Positions 46,026 to 55,440 of a stretch of 64,000 nt of DNA are shown here, one piece after another. Below the pieces are notes generated by a model. The model was not told where the DNA came from. It saw only the letters and a program-made list of their open reading frames with translations, and did not search any database. The stretch is from assembly GCA_016707585.1 (NCBI GenBank), contig JADJHL010000012.1, forward strand, positions 248,001-312,000, read 5' to 3'. The position numbers were made by a program, and so were the translations under genes. Positions within the stretch are counted from its first letter, which is position 1. Every line of letters starts with the position of its first letter. This DNA is from Ignavibacteriales bacterium (GTDB taxonomy: Bacteria; Bacteroidota; Ignavibacteria; Ignavibacteriales; Ignavibacteriaceae).

Positions 46026-47029
46026 TAATGGATAAAGTAAAAATTGGTGTTATTGGTCTTGGTGGTGTAGCACAATTAGTACATCTTCCTAATCTTTCAA
46101 AATTATCAAATGTGGATTTGTGTGCAGTCGCAGAAGTAAATAAAAACAGACTTCAGACAATTGCTGATAAGTTTAATGTAAAAAACCGATATGCTAGTTA
46201 TAAAGATCTTCTTGAAAAATGTGATGTTGAAGCTGTTGTTATTGCAACACCAACAGGTACACATACAGAAATTGCAATTGAATGTTTAAACGCTGGTAAA
46301 GATGTTTTAGTTGAAAAACCATTAGCAAAAACCTCAGCCGAAGCAAAAAAAATTGCTGATGTTGCAAAAAAAAATAAACGCAAATTAATGGTTGGAATGA
46401 ATTTGCGCTACAGACCTGACACAATGTTGTTAAGAAGTTTTATTAATTCAAAAGAGATTGGTGAACCTTTTTATGTTAAATGCGGCTGGATAAGAAAACA
46501 AAGCAGTAGTGAAAAGTGGTTTACGAAGAAAGAAGAATCTGGTGGTGGTGTTATTATTGATTTAGGAATTCATATCCTAGATCTAGCAATGTGGCTACTT
46601 GATTACCCCGAAATTGCATCTGTTGCAACACAAAATTTTTATCATAACACAAAAAATGTTGAAGACACTTCTATCAATTGTATAAAATGTAAGGATTCAG
46701 CTGTTATAAATATGGAAGTAAGCTGGTCTTTGCCAGTTGAAAAGGATCATTTTTTTCTTGATGTATATGGATCCAAGGGCAGTTTTTCGCTTAATCCTTT
46801 CACTTTGTACAAGAAGGTTGAAAATGATTACATTAATTTAACACCAGCACAGATAGATTCGCCTCAAGTTTTATTTAAAAAATCATATCTTAACGAATTA
46901 AAAAGTTTTATAGGTGCTATAAAAGGTTTAAACCCAGTTTTTTCTTCAGGTGAGGAAGCTATTCAGAGAATGAAGATAATTGAAGCAATGTATGAATCTG
47001 CAGATAAAAAATATGAAATTAAAATTTAA
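46022..47029 (+). CDS. Gfo/Idh/MocA family oxidoreductase
   Basis: A 335-residue NAD(P)-dependent oxidoreductase. The Rossmann motif is IGVIGLGGVAQLVHLPNL (residues 7-24), the family hallmark EKPLAKT lies near residue 98, and the C-terminal domain has GGGVIIDLGIHILDLAMWLL (about 176-195) with the active-site His. Family members oxidise or reduce sugars and related compounds; substrate unknown. The ATG lies in the dxs stop codon (ATGA); a second ATG two codons later is also possible. It is followed five bases on by the response regulator. Confidence 0.92.
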   Translation: MIMDKVKIGVIGLGGVAQLVHLPNLSKLSNVDLCAVAEVNKNRLQTIADKFNVKNRYASYKDLLEKCDVEAVVIATPTGTHTEIAIECLNAGKDVLVEKPLAKTSAEAKKIADVAKKNKRKLMVGMNLRYRPDTMLLRSFINSKEIGEPFYVKCGWIRKQSSSEKWFTKKEESGGGVIIDLGIHILDLAMWLLDYPEIASVATQNFYHNTKNVEDTSINCIKCKDSAVINMEVSWSLPVEKDHFFLDVYGSKGSFSLNPFTLYKKVENDYINLTPAQIDSPQVLFKKSYLNELKSFIGAIKGLNPVFSSGEEAIQRMKIIEAMYESADKKYEIKI

Positions 47030-47034
47030 TAGAT

Positions 47035-47724
47035 ATGAAAAAAATATTATTAGTTGATGATGAAAAAGATATCGTAGAATTTCTTAAGTACAATCTTGAA
47101 TTAGAGAATTTTGAAGTAATAGTTGGATCAAATGGTGAAGAAGCATTATTAAAATTGAATGAGAATCCAGACTTAATAATTCTTGATATAATGATGCCGA
47201 AGCTGGATGGATTTGAAACTTGTAAACAAATTCGTGAACAGAAAAAATTTGAAAACACTCCCGTAATTTTCCTTACAGCAAAATCCGGTGAATCAAATGA
47301 AATAAAGGGGCTAGAGCTAGGTGCAAGTGATTATATTCAAAAACCAATCTCACCGAAAAAATTAATTGCCCGTGTAAAATTAAACCTTCGCAAATCAGAA
47401 GCTTTATCAAATGGCAAATCTGAACCTGTACAAATTAGTTATGGACCCATCGAAATCAACAGAGAAAAATATGAAATTTTTGTTGATGGAGAGAAAAAAG
47501 TTTTTCCTAGAAAGGAATTTGAAGTTCTATATTTTTTGGTAAACAATCCTGGAAAAGTTTTTGGAAGGGAAACTTTGTTAAAAGAGATCTGGGGTTCAGA
47601 TGTTTTTGTGGTTGATAGAACTGTTGATGTTCACGTTAGAAAAATTCGTGAAAAATTAGGTAAATATTCTGAAATTATTGAGACAGTTAAAGGCGTAGGA
47701 TACAGAGTAAAAAGTGTGGAATGA
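47035..47724 (+). CDS. OmpR/PhoB-type response regulator
   Basis: A 229-residue regulator. The receiver domain has the acidic pair in VDDEKD, the phosphoacceptor Asp51 in LIILDIMMPKLDGF, Thr in FLTAKSG and Lys in YIQKPISP. The C-terminal winged helix (about 130-229) has RKEFEVLYFLVNNPGKVFGRE and VDVHVRKIREKLG plus GVGYRV. It is most like PhoB. No phosphate transport genes are in the window, so the signal is open. Its end overlaps the histidine kinase start by 11 bases, marking a two-component pair. Confidence 0.94.
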   Translation: MKKILLVDDEKDIVEFLKYNLELENFEVIVGSNGEEALLKLNENPDLIILDIMMPKLDGFETCKQIREQKKFENTPVIFLTAKSGESNEIKGLELGASDYIQKPISPKKLIARVKLNLRKSEALSNGKSEPVQISYGPIEINREKYEIFVDGEKKVFPRKEFEVLYFLVNNPGKVFGRETLLKEIWGSDVFVVDRTVDVHVRKIREKLGKYSEIIETVKGVGYRVKSVE

Positions 47725-48742
47725 AATTAAATCCAATATTACTTCTGCTCTTGTTTACTTTAGAGAATTTATCCTTTTTCTAATACTTGTTGTTTTAACA
47801 ATATTTTTACTTGTCGATAACACTTCGTTAAGCATTCCACTAATTTTTCTTTTACTAGTTGTTGGGATTATTATCCTTAATCTTATTGGTAGAAGAAGAA
47901 TTAAAGAGATTAATGAGATAAAAGAAATTATCTCTTCAATTAGACAAAACAAGTTTGAATCATCTACTGAAATATTTTTATCGAAATACCTTGATAAACT
48001 TGAAAATGAAATCAAACAAATGTTTGAAAAAACAAAAAGTGATATTGAGTATCTTGAACGATTACAAAAGATGCGAAGCCAATTTTTGGCGAATGTATCG
48101 CACGAATTACGTACGCCAATTTTTGCTATACAAGGTTATATAGAAACACTTTTAAATGGTGCGCTTAATGATCCAAAGGTTAACAAGCATTTTTTGGAGA
48201 AAGCTGAACACCATACTGTTAATTTAAGTAATCTATTAAACGATTTGATTGATATCTCTATGATTGAATCTGGCGAAATGAGAATGAGTTATAGATACTT
48301 TGATATTAGTGATTTTATTAAAAATATTGTTAATGAATTTTCATTAATCGCAGAAGAAAAAAATATTCAAATTATATTTAATCCGCCAAACACAGGTTTG
48401 CAAGTTTTTGGTGATAAAGAAAGATTACGTCAAGTATTCGTTAACTTAATCCAGAATGCCATAAAGTATACTGATGAAGGAAATGTGGAGATACTCTTAG
48501 AAGAAGAAAAGAAGTCTGTTAATATTAATGTTATAGATACTGGAATTGGAATTCCACAAGAGGATATAGATAGAATATTTGAGAGATTTTACAGAGTTGA
48601 TAAGGCAAGATCTAAAGCTGTTGGTGGAACAGGTTTAGGGTTAGCAATTGTAAAACATATAATTGATGCTCACAGTTCTAAAATCATTGTGGAGAGTGTT
48701 TTTGGAAAAGGTAGTAGGTTTTCCTTCAAATTGAAGAAATAG
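47714..48742 (+). CDS. PhoR-like sensor histidine kinase
   Basis: A 342-residue kinase with two adjacent membrane helices (about 17-60), no large extracytoplasmic domain, a short linker helix and HisKA (FLANVSHELRTPIFAIQGYIE, phospho-acceptor His130). The ATPase has the N box (NLIQNAIKYTDEG), DTGIGIPQEDIDRIFERFYRVDKARS and GGTGLGLAIVKHI. The start is a GTG inside the regulator gene. With almost nothing outside the membrane, it probably senses a membrane or partner-protein signal, as PhoR does through PstSCAB-PhoU. Confidence 0.92.
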   Translation: MWNEIKSNITSALVYFREFILFLILVVLTIFLLVDNTSLSIPLIFLLLVVGIIILNLIGRRRIKEINEIKEIISSIRQNKFESSTEIFLSKYLDKLENEIKQMFEKTKSDIEYLERLQKMRSQFLANVSHELRTPIFAIQGYIETLLNGALNDPKVNKHFLEKAEHHTVNLSNLLNDLIDISMIESGEMRMSYRYFDISDFIKNIVNEFSLIAEEKNIQIIFNPPNTGLQVFGDKERLRQVFVNLIQNAIKYTDEGNVEILLEEEKKSVNINVIDTGIGIPQEDIDRIFERFYRVDKARSKAVGGTGLGLAIVKHIIDAHSSKIIVESVFGKGSRFSFKLKK

Positions 48743-48776
48743 TTAGTTTTTTGAAGATTTTAATATGGGTAAAAGT

Positions 48777-48805
48777 TTGACATAAAACCTTTGTTTTATT
48801 AAATT
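48777..48805 (+). promoter_or_regulatory. Sigma-70-like promoter for rplU-rpmA
   Basis: TTGACA (48777-48782) and TAAATT (48800-48805) are separated by 17 bases, the ideal spacing, and lie 33 bases before the rplU ATG. It is the best promoter match I found in the window. Confidence 0.65.
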
Positions 48806-48837
48806 TACACGCTCAAATTAGAAATTATGAGGAAAAA

Positions 48838-49146
48838 ATGATTGCAGTTGTAGATATTTTAGGACAACAGTTTAAAGTATCAGAAAATACAAAGTATTAT
48901 GTACCTCGTTTAACTCAAGAACCGGATTCAGAGATTACATTTGATCAGGTTTTATTGTTAAGTGATGGTAAAGAAACTAAAGTCGGTAGTCCAGTTATTA
49001 AAGGTGCAAAGGTAACTGCAAAAGTTATCTCTCACTTAAAAGATGATAAAGTTTTGGTCTTCAAAAAGAAGAGAAGAAAAGGTTATCAGAAGATGAACGG
49101 ACACAGACAACATTTAACAAGAATTGAAGTTACCAAGATAGGATAA
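48838..49146 (+). CDS. rplU: 50S ribosomal protein L21
   Basis: A 102-residue ribosomal protein. It begins MIAVVDILGQQFKVSENTKY and ends with the RNA-binding KKKRRKGYQKMNGHRQHLTRIEV characteristic of L21 (given here from KKKRRKGYQK to HRQHLTRIEV). GAGG lies before the ATG. rpmA follows 13 bases downstream, the universal pairing. Confidence 0.96.
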   Translation: MIAVVDILGQQFKVSENTKYYVPRLTQEPDSEITFDQVLLLSDGKETKVGSPVIKGAKVTAKVISHLKDDKVLVFKKKRRKGYQKMNGHRQHLTRIEVTKIG

Positions 49147-49159
49147 AAGGAGATATACA

Positions 49160-49417
49160 ATGGCACATAAAAAAGGTCAAGGATCATCACGTAACGGAAG
49201 AGATAGTAATGCTCAACGTCTTGGTGTAAAAAGATTTGGTGGAGAAAATGTACTTGCTGGTAACATTATTGTTAGACAAAGAGGGACAAAATTTCATCCA
49301 GGTGTTAATGTTAAAAAAGGGAGCGATGATACATTATTTGCAGTTGCTGATGGAATTATAAAATTTGAAACCAAACGCGGTGATAGACAATTTGTTAATG
49401 TTTATCCTGTTAATTAG
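49160..49417 (+). CDS. rpmA: 50S ribosomal protein L27
   Basis: An 85-residue ribosomal protein with the classic start MAHKKGQGSSRNGRDSNAQR and RQRGTKFHPGVNVKKGSDD. The N-terminal tail reaches the peptidyl-transferase centre. AAGGAG precedes the ATG. The pair ends at a strong terminator 20 bases after the stop. Confidence 0.97.
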   Translation: MAHKKGQGSSRNGRDSNAQRLGVKRFGGENVLAGNIIVRQRGTKFHPGVNVKKGSDDTLFAVADGIIKFETKRGDRQFVNVYPVN

Positions 49418-49437
49418 TTATAAATACTTTTTTAATA

Positions 49438-49468
49438 AAAAACCCGATTCATTTGAATCGGGTTTTTT
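49438..49468 (+). terminator. Rho-independent terminator after rpmA
   Basis: CCCGATTCA (49443-49451) and TGAATCGGG (49454-49462) form a perfect nine-base stem, extended by A's on the left and a TTTTTT run on the right. The symmetry suits termination from both directions between convergent genes. Confidence 0.92.
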
Positions 49469-49495
49469 GTTTTAATCCAATTTATTTTTTCAAGA

Positions 49496-51190
49496 TTATT
49501 TCAGAACTGTCATCTTTTTCATATCACTAAAATTACCAGCGGATAATTTGTAAAAATAAATTCCACTCGAAAGTTGTGTAGCATCAAATTCTATTTTATG
49601 ATAACCAGCAACTCTATCTTCATTTACTAAAGTGGATATTTCGGTACCTAAAAGATCATATATCTTTAGAGTAACAAATGAGTTTTGCGGAACATAAAAA
49701 CTTATTCTTGTAGTTGGATTAAAGGGGTTAGGATAATTTTGATCTAGAATGAATTTATCTGGCACACCAAGATTTACGATTGCAACCTGCGAATATTCAT
49801 AAGACCCGTCAAAATCTATTTGTTTTAATCTATAATAATTAATACCTGCTCTTGCAGTTTTATCTAAATAAGTATAAACATTTCTGTTTGTTGTAGTGCC
49901 ATTACCACCAACAAAAAAGATTTCTGAATAGTTTGTACCATCTAAACTGCGTTCTATAGCAAAACCAGCATTGTTAGTTTCTGTGGCAGTAAACCAATTT
50001 AGTTTAATACCGTTTTCAATAATAACAGCAGAGAATGAAATTAATTCTACAGGAACTACTGTTGGAACAAATCTATAAATTTTACCATTAAACGAAATAA
50101 GATACAACTCTTTATTTTCATCCTGCCCAAAAGAAGGAATTGATCCTGGAGCGGTTGTTATCTGTGTACTTGTTGCTGGATTAACACCATCATAATCAAT
50201 AGCCCAAACTCGTGCACTAACATAATCACCAACAATGTACTTACCGGTTAATTCAGGTACATTTTGGCCACGATAAACATATCCTCCGGTTATAGAAAAA
50301 CCCAGCGAATGAGAATATTCCCATATAGGTGATTCATAAACACCATTACATCCGCTAGTGTTGTACGTGTGATTACCTTCATAACATCTCCAGCCATAAT
50401 TTCCACCATTCTCGATTATATCAACTTCTTCCCAATTACCTTGTCCAACATCTGAAGCCCACAACCAACCGGTGGTAAAATCAAAACTAAATCTCCAGGG
50501 ATTTCTTAAACCCCATGCGTAAATTTCCTTTTTAATGTTTACGTTGGTGCTATCAATAAATGGGTTTGTAGTTGGAATACCATAATTAAGTGGTGGCTGT
50601 GGATTATCAACATCAATTCGTAAAATTTTTCCAAGAAAAGTTGTAATACTTTGCCCATTATTCTGTGGATCACCACCAGAACCGCCATCACCAGCGGCAA
50701 TATAAAGATATCCATCTGGTCCAAAGGCGACACATCCGCCGTTATGGTTTGAGTATGGTTGATTGTATTCCAATAAAATTTGCTCAGTATTTTTGTCTGC
50801 GGAATCAGGATTTGAAGCAGAAACCTGGAATCTTGAAATTACAGTTCTTAATGGACTGGCAGCAGTGTAGTTAACATAAAAGTATCCATTAATTTCATAA
50901 TTGGGGTGAAAAGCCAATCCCAGTAATCCAGTTTCTCCACCAGAGGATACACGATCTGTAATATCTAAAAATATTTTAGTAGATGTTGCGTTCTGCTCAT
51001 TAGGGAAAACTTTAATTATTCCATCCTGTTCAATAACAAATATTCGATTTGTTCCATCTCCAGAATTCTGTAAGTCTAGCGCACTAGAAAAAGTGAGATT
51101 CGGAAAAGCTATTTCAAAATTATATTGTGCAGAAATCGTAGAGTGAATAAGTATCAGAAATAATATTACATGTTTCAATTTGTTGATCAT
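49496..51190 (-). CDS. GSDH-type (PQQ-dependent) sugar dehydrogenase with T9SS signal
   Basis: A secreted 564-residue protein. A signal peptide (KLKHVILFLILIHSTISAQ) leads to a six-bladed glucose/sorbosone dehydrogenase propeller (about 28-365). Typical segments are IFVIEQDGIIKVF, TGLLGLAFHPNYEINGYFYV, YSNHNGGCVAFGPDGYLYIAAGD and WGLRNPWRFSFD, with the catalytic-His position in HNGG. A VELISFSA domain and T9SS signal (YPNPFNPTTRISFYVP) follow. Its start overlaps the stop of the GH13 gene (ATGA), so the two are cotranscribed. Here the loop after ER holds SLDGTNYS, with no palindromic insert. Confidence 0.88.
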   Translation of the reverse strand: MINKLKHVILFLILIHSTISAQYNFEIAFPNLTFSSALDLQNSGDGTNRIFVIEQDGIIKVFPNEQNATSTKIFLDITDRVSSGGETGLLGLAFHPNYEINGYFYVNYTAASPLRTVISRFQVSASNPDSADKNTEQILLEYNQPYSNHNGGCVAFGPDGYLYIAAGDGGSGGDPQNNGQSITTFLGKILRIDVDNPQPPLNYGIPTTNPFIDSTNVNIKKEIYAWGLRNPWRFSFDFTTGWLWASDVGQGNWEEVDIIENGGNYGWRCYEGNHTYNTSGCNGVYESPIWEYSHSLGFSITGGYVYRGQNVPELTGKYIVGDYVSARVWAIDYDGVNPATSTQITTAPGSIPSFGQDENKELYLISFNGKIYRFVPTVVPVELISFSAVIIENGIKLNWFTATETNNAGFAIERSLDGTNYSEIFFVGGNGTTTNRNVYTYLDKTARAGINYYRLKQIDFDGSYEYSQVAIVNLGVPDKFILDQNYPNPFNPTTRISFYVPQNSFVTLKIYDLLGTEISTLVNEDRVAGYHKIEFDATQLSSGIYFYKLSAGNFSDMKKMTVLK

Positions 51191-54100
51191 TTTTTTGCCT
51201 TCTTTTTGTTTGTTGATTTTTTTGATTTAAGCTTTTTCTCTCCTGTTTTAACTGTTTTAGATTTAGTTGTTTTCTTTTTTTGTGATGATTTTTTTACTAA
51301 TGCTTTCTTTTTTGGTTTAGCTTTACTTGCAACTTTTTTTGTTGTCTTTATTTTTGTTGATTGTTTTTTAATATCAGTTTTTACTTTAGAAAATGAAATT
51401 AAATTTTCGACTCTGTAATCACTTTTTGATATTTGCTCAAGAATTTTTACAAAAGAATTATAACTATTTTTTAGTGATTCTGTAAACGATTTCTTTGTTA
51501 TCTTTTCATTATCAGATTTAAATCCAAATACTGAGTTTAACAATAACCACTTAGCTAGTAATTCAATTCTCTCCTTGTTAAAATATTTAACATTTTCATA
51601 TTCATTAACCTGAATAAATAATACTGCTAATTCATTTTCAAACAATTTTGCAAAAAATTGATTTGAATTATTTAGAATAGATAAATTAGAAGTAAATAAA
51701 ACTTTACTTAACTCAAAACTCTCGCCAGGATCTTTAATTCTTAAATAGCTATAAATTTCAAAAAATGGTTTCCAAAGAATAAGTTCTTCAAAAACTTTGT
51801 GATTTCCATTTTTGATTACGCTTAAATTTAATATTCTGAAAAGAATTTTATTTAACAATAGAAAAGCCAATCTCTTTTTTCTATCAGTGTCATTCTCGTC
51901 ATACAAAATTGAGGTTAAATCTTTTATCCATTTAGGTGATCGAGCAGAAGATGATATTTCCTTTACCAAATTATTAATATTATTTACATTTAATACATCA
52001 TTCTGTATTGAGTTAAGCAAAGATTCTTTGGTTATAGGTTTTAAACTGAAAACTTGTTCAAGTGTTTTTATAATTCTTAACAACTCATCATCAAATTTTG
52101 GAATCTCAACTTCACCATTATTCTTGTAGTCCATTGCAAGAAGTAGTTTGCTGAATTTTATCGAAGTACAGAAATGAATTAGTGAATTATGTAACGGGGC
52201 AAGGTTCATTTCGCCAATTGCTCTTTGTATTGATTCAACACCGCGACCATTTAATTGTTCATAAAGAATTTTATATCTGCCATCTATATCATAAACTTCC
52301 TTAAATTCTAATAATACTTTTCTCTGGTATCCAACTAAGTGAAAAGCAAATCCTCCTGAACTTATTTCAGTTCCAGAAACAATGTACTCTAATTGTTTTA
52401 TATAGTCTTTAAAAATGTAATAATGCCCATAAGATGAATTGATATTCAATGCTTTATCAATTGAGGTAGTATTGGTTCTCCCTTCTTCTCCATAAGATTT
52501 TTCACAGGAGTAATTAATTTTACCAATAGCTTCACTATAAGAGTTATTATAGATTACTAAAGCAACTTCATTCCCACTTCGATTTGTAAATACGAAAACA
52601 TTTTCATTGCAATTTCCGGTTGGATCAATAAAATCATATAATTCAAAATCTGTAACCTGACTGAATAAATATCGTTTTTGTGTAAGAGGAAAAATTTCTT
52701 TTTCATGTAACCAAACAAGATGTTCATCAATAAACTCTGTATAGTAGGAACGTTTGTATTCCATTCCATATTTCTCAGAAAAACCTTCGAGCTGCCCATG
52801 TGCAAACATTGGTAAGCCAGGTAAAGTTATAAGCATTGTCGCAACACCAAAATATTTATCACCTTTACCAAATTGATTTATTGCAGTTTCTTCATCAGGA
52901 TTGCTCATAAAGTTTACATAGCGTTTTAAAATTTCCGGATTAAAAGCTAAAGTATTTTTTATAAGTAATTTATACTTCTCATTTTCCTCTTTCATAAACA
53001 TATGCATAAAAGCGCTGTTGTAAACTCTGTGCATACCAAGTGTACGAACAAAATAACCTTCCATTAACCAGAAAGCTTCTGCAAGTAAAAGTGTACTTGG
53101 CATTTCTGCATTAATCCGATCAACCACTTCTCTCCAGAATTCATTGGGAATAATTGCATCAAATTGTGAACGTGTCATTGCATAATCAGAACGCGAAGGA
53201 ATTGCTCCACCAGAACCTGGAATCGGAAACCACAATCTTTGAAAATGTTTTTTTGCAAGTGTCATCGCTGCATCAAACCTGATAATAGGAGTTTTACGGG
53301 CAACGTGCATTATAGTTTGAATCAATGATTCACGTACTTCTGCATTCATTAAATCAAGTTGTGCCGTATCATTCCACGGCATATTTGTTCCATCATTTCC
53401 GTGATAAATGTAAGAACGCTCACCAGTAAATTTATCCAACCTTTCAAATACAACAGCAGCATCAGTCTTTTGATAATATTGATCTTCAATTCTAACTTCA
53501 ACACGATCATCATCGGAAAGATTTGGTCCAGTATATTTATAATTTGGGTAAGGTGGATTTTTTGATTGAATAAAATATTCTGGTTTTTCTGTAACCCACT
53601 TAGAGTAAATTCCCGTATGATTTGGAACCATATCGCTTGATAATCTTATTCCACGTTGCCATGAGCGTGCTTTAAGATTTTCAAACGCTGATTCGCCGCC
53701 GAGTTCATTTGCAATAACATAATCAAACAAAGAATAAGCAGAAGATGCAGCCTCTGGATTTCCCATCATTTGTTTTATTTTTCTTGATGCTGAACTTCGT
53801 TCCCAAATTCCAATTAACCATAACGCTGTAAAATTCCATTTGGCCAAATTATCCAACTCTTCATCGGGAATTTGATCGAGTGTTTTTATTTCTCTTCCAT
53901 ATTTTTGAGAAAGCTGGAACATCCAGACAAATGCATTCTTTGCAATCATTACAACTCGCGGCATCCAATCAAGATCATCTGTAAATCGCTTTACTTCAAG
54001 CTGGTAATACTCATATTCTTCAGGAGAAAGTTTTTTCCCTTCAGCCATTTTTGCTTTCAATGCAGCAAAATATTGTTGATCAAATTCGTAAGAGGGAACA

Positions 54101-54894
54101 GGTGGTGTTCCTTTTTCACCACCTCCATGCTGTACAAACAGTTTATAATCTTCTTGGATTAGATCTTTACCAGTTAGAATTTTGGTTAATATTGTTTCAT
54201 CAATAAAATCGATCCAGTATGCTCTTATAAAATCTAATTGTTCTTCAATGTTATATGGGCTTTGTATAATTGGCTTACGTAAAAAAGATATTAAATTAAA
54301 TCCACCAATCTTTGGCTCATTTTCAAAAAATATTTCTGTGTGTTCAATTATCTCTTTGTACTTAGTTTCTTTTGCAAGTTTTTCATCATTGTATAGTTCT
54401 TTAAGTTGATGTGTTGCAGGATTTATATTCTCAAGATTTAATATTATAAGTTCTTCAAGAATTATCTCACGGTTATCTTTATTTCCAGTTTTACCAGTTA
54501 GATAATCAATTGCTTTAATTTTGTTCTGATAAACAGGAAGTGGCGGAAATTCTTCAACAAACTTTAGCAATGTTTTATCAAGCTCAGCCTCAGTTAAGCT
54601 ATTCTTTAAGTAATCTATATTGTTTTTAAAGACTCCAACATTATTATTTTCTTCATACTTTCTGATAAGAAGATGAAAGATTTCGTGAAGCAAACCAAGA
54701 GCATTTATTTGTCCGGCTGTAACCTGTAATTCAAATTTTCCCTCATCTCTTCTTACAGAATTTATTTTTTCTGATATTAATCTTGCTTTAGGAAAATCAG
54801 AAATAATAAGATTGCCTTTTACCGCAAATAAATTTTCTTCAAGTGCGTATTTAATCCTTGATTCTTTTGCAACGTGGAAGTAATAAGTAATCAT
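51187..54894 (-). CDS. Giant GH13 alpha-amylase-family protein with Lys-rich tail
   Basis: A 1235-residue protein without a signal peptide. Residues 1-320 are unassigned and include HEIFH (70-74). A GH13 barrel follows (about 325-830): region I SSDMVPNHTG, region II IIRFDAAMT (nucleophile Asp), region III LLAEAFW (acid Glu), region IV FMSNPDEETA, in which the usual NHD is NPD. Residues 830-1165 are helical and unassigned. The last ~65 residues are almost all Lys, Ala, Ser and Thr, like histone H1 tails. It should act on cytosolic alpha-glucans. It is the first gene of a pair with the GSDH protein. Confidence 0.85.
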   Translation of the reverse strand: MITYYFHVAKESRIKYALEENLFAVKGNLIISDFPKARLISEKINSVRRDEGKFELQVTAGQINALGLLHEIFHLLIRKYEENNNVGVFKNNIDYLKNSLTEAELDKTLLKFVEEFPPLPVYQNKIKAIDYLTGKTGNKDNREIILEELIILNLENINPATHQLKELYNDEKLAKETKYKEIIEHTEIFFENEPKIGGFNLISFLRKPIIQSPYNIEEQLDFIRAYWIDFIDETILTKILTGKDLIQEDYKLFVQHGGGEKGTPPVPSYEFDQQYFAALKAKMAEGKKLSPEEYEYYQLEVKRFTDDLDWMPRVVMIAKNAFVWMFQLSQKYGREIKTLDQIPDEELDNLAKWNFTALWLIGIWERSSASRKIKQMMGNPEAASSAYSLFDYVIANELGGESAFENLKARSWQRGIRLSSDMVPNHTGIYSKWVTEKPEYFIQSKNPPYPNYKYTGPNLSDDDRVEVRIEDQYYQKTDAAVVFERLDKFTGERSYIYHGNDGTNMPWNDTAQLDLMNAEVRESLIQTIMHVARKTPIIRFDAAMTLAKKHFQRLWFPIPGSGGAIPSRSDYAMTRSQFDAIIPNEFWREVVDRINAEMPSTLLLAEAFWLMEGYFVRTLGMHRVYNSAFMHMFMKEENEKYKLLIKNTLAFNPEILKRYVNFMSNPDEETAINQFGKGDKYFGVATMLITLPGLPMFAHGQLEGFSEKYGMEYKRSYYTEFIDEHLVWLHEKEIFPLTQKRYLFSQVTDFELYDFIDPTGNCNENVFVFTNRSGNEVALVIYNNSYSEAIGKINYSCEKSYGEEGRTNTTSIDKALNINSSYGHYYIFKDYIKQLEYIVSGTEISSGGFAFHLVGYQRKVLLEFKEVYDIDGRYKILYEQLNGRGVESIQRAIGEMNLAPLHNSLIHFCTSIKFSKLLLAMDYKNNGEVEIPKFDDELLRIIKTLEQVFSLKPITKESLLNSIQNDVLNVNNINNLVKEISSSARSPKWIKDLTSILYDENDTDRKKRLAFLLLNKILFRILNLSVIKNGNHKVFEELILWKPFFEIYSYLRIKDPGESFELSKVLFTSNLSILNNSNQFFAKLFENELAVLFIQVNEYENVKYFNKERIELLAKWLLLNSVFGFKSDNEKITKKSFTESLKNSYNSFVKILEQISKSDYRVENLISFSKVKTDIKKQSTKIKTTKKVASKAKPKKKALVKKSSQKKKTTKSKTVKTGEKKLKSKKSTNKKKAKK

Positions 54895-55440
54895 AATGTT
54901 TTGTAGTGATTAATTTTTAGAACAGAATTACAATGATTTGAAATGAAATATAATAAAATATAGTTAAATGAATTCGATTTTATTTATTGAAATTATTGAA
55001 TGTTTTCAGTAGCTCTATTTAGTTTTTGAAGTATATATATTAATACTCAACACATCACCTATGCAGTAGTTTATAAAGTTTTAATATGATATAATCTTAT
55101 ATATTAAACGGCTTCAGATAGGTGTTTGGCAGCAGTAACAAGGATTAAAAAAAGATAAGACAGATATGCAATTGCTTTTAGAAGAAAGGTAATGATCGGT
55201 CATAATGCGTAATAAATGCTTTCAACTCGGGAAAACAACTCGTTTTTTTTAACATAGAGTTAAATAACATCAAAAAATCAAATTATATTGCCTAGTGAAT
55301 TTGGCACTATATTAGAGTATAAAATCTATATTAATTATTAAAATCTAAAATTATGATGAATTTATAAAGTTTCTATCTACAAATACGATTTTAACATTTC
55401 TTTTAAATAATTCTATAAATAACAATAAGAAGGAAAAAAC
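54895..55440. other. 546-base intergenic region between divergent genes
   Basis: This gap must hold the promoters of the leftward GH13 gene and the rightward T9SS gene. It is very AT-rich. I see a weak separated pair CACCTAT (about 55054) and ATAGGTG (about 55117), and an imperfect AT palindrome around 55083-55109. No open frame of note, no RNA gene, and none of the dispersed palindromes seen elsewhere. Confidence 0.5.

Noticed and set aside
54661..54690. HEIFH in the GH13 protein as a true zinc-peptidase active site.
   Set aside because: The helix has no recognisable third ligand or family context, so it is kept only as an oddity.
55050..55125. CACCTAT/ATAGGTG pair upstream of the T9SS gene as a riboswitch or terminator.
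   Set aside because: Only seven base pairs separated by more than 50 bases of AT-rich DNA, with no conserved riboswitch core.
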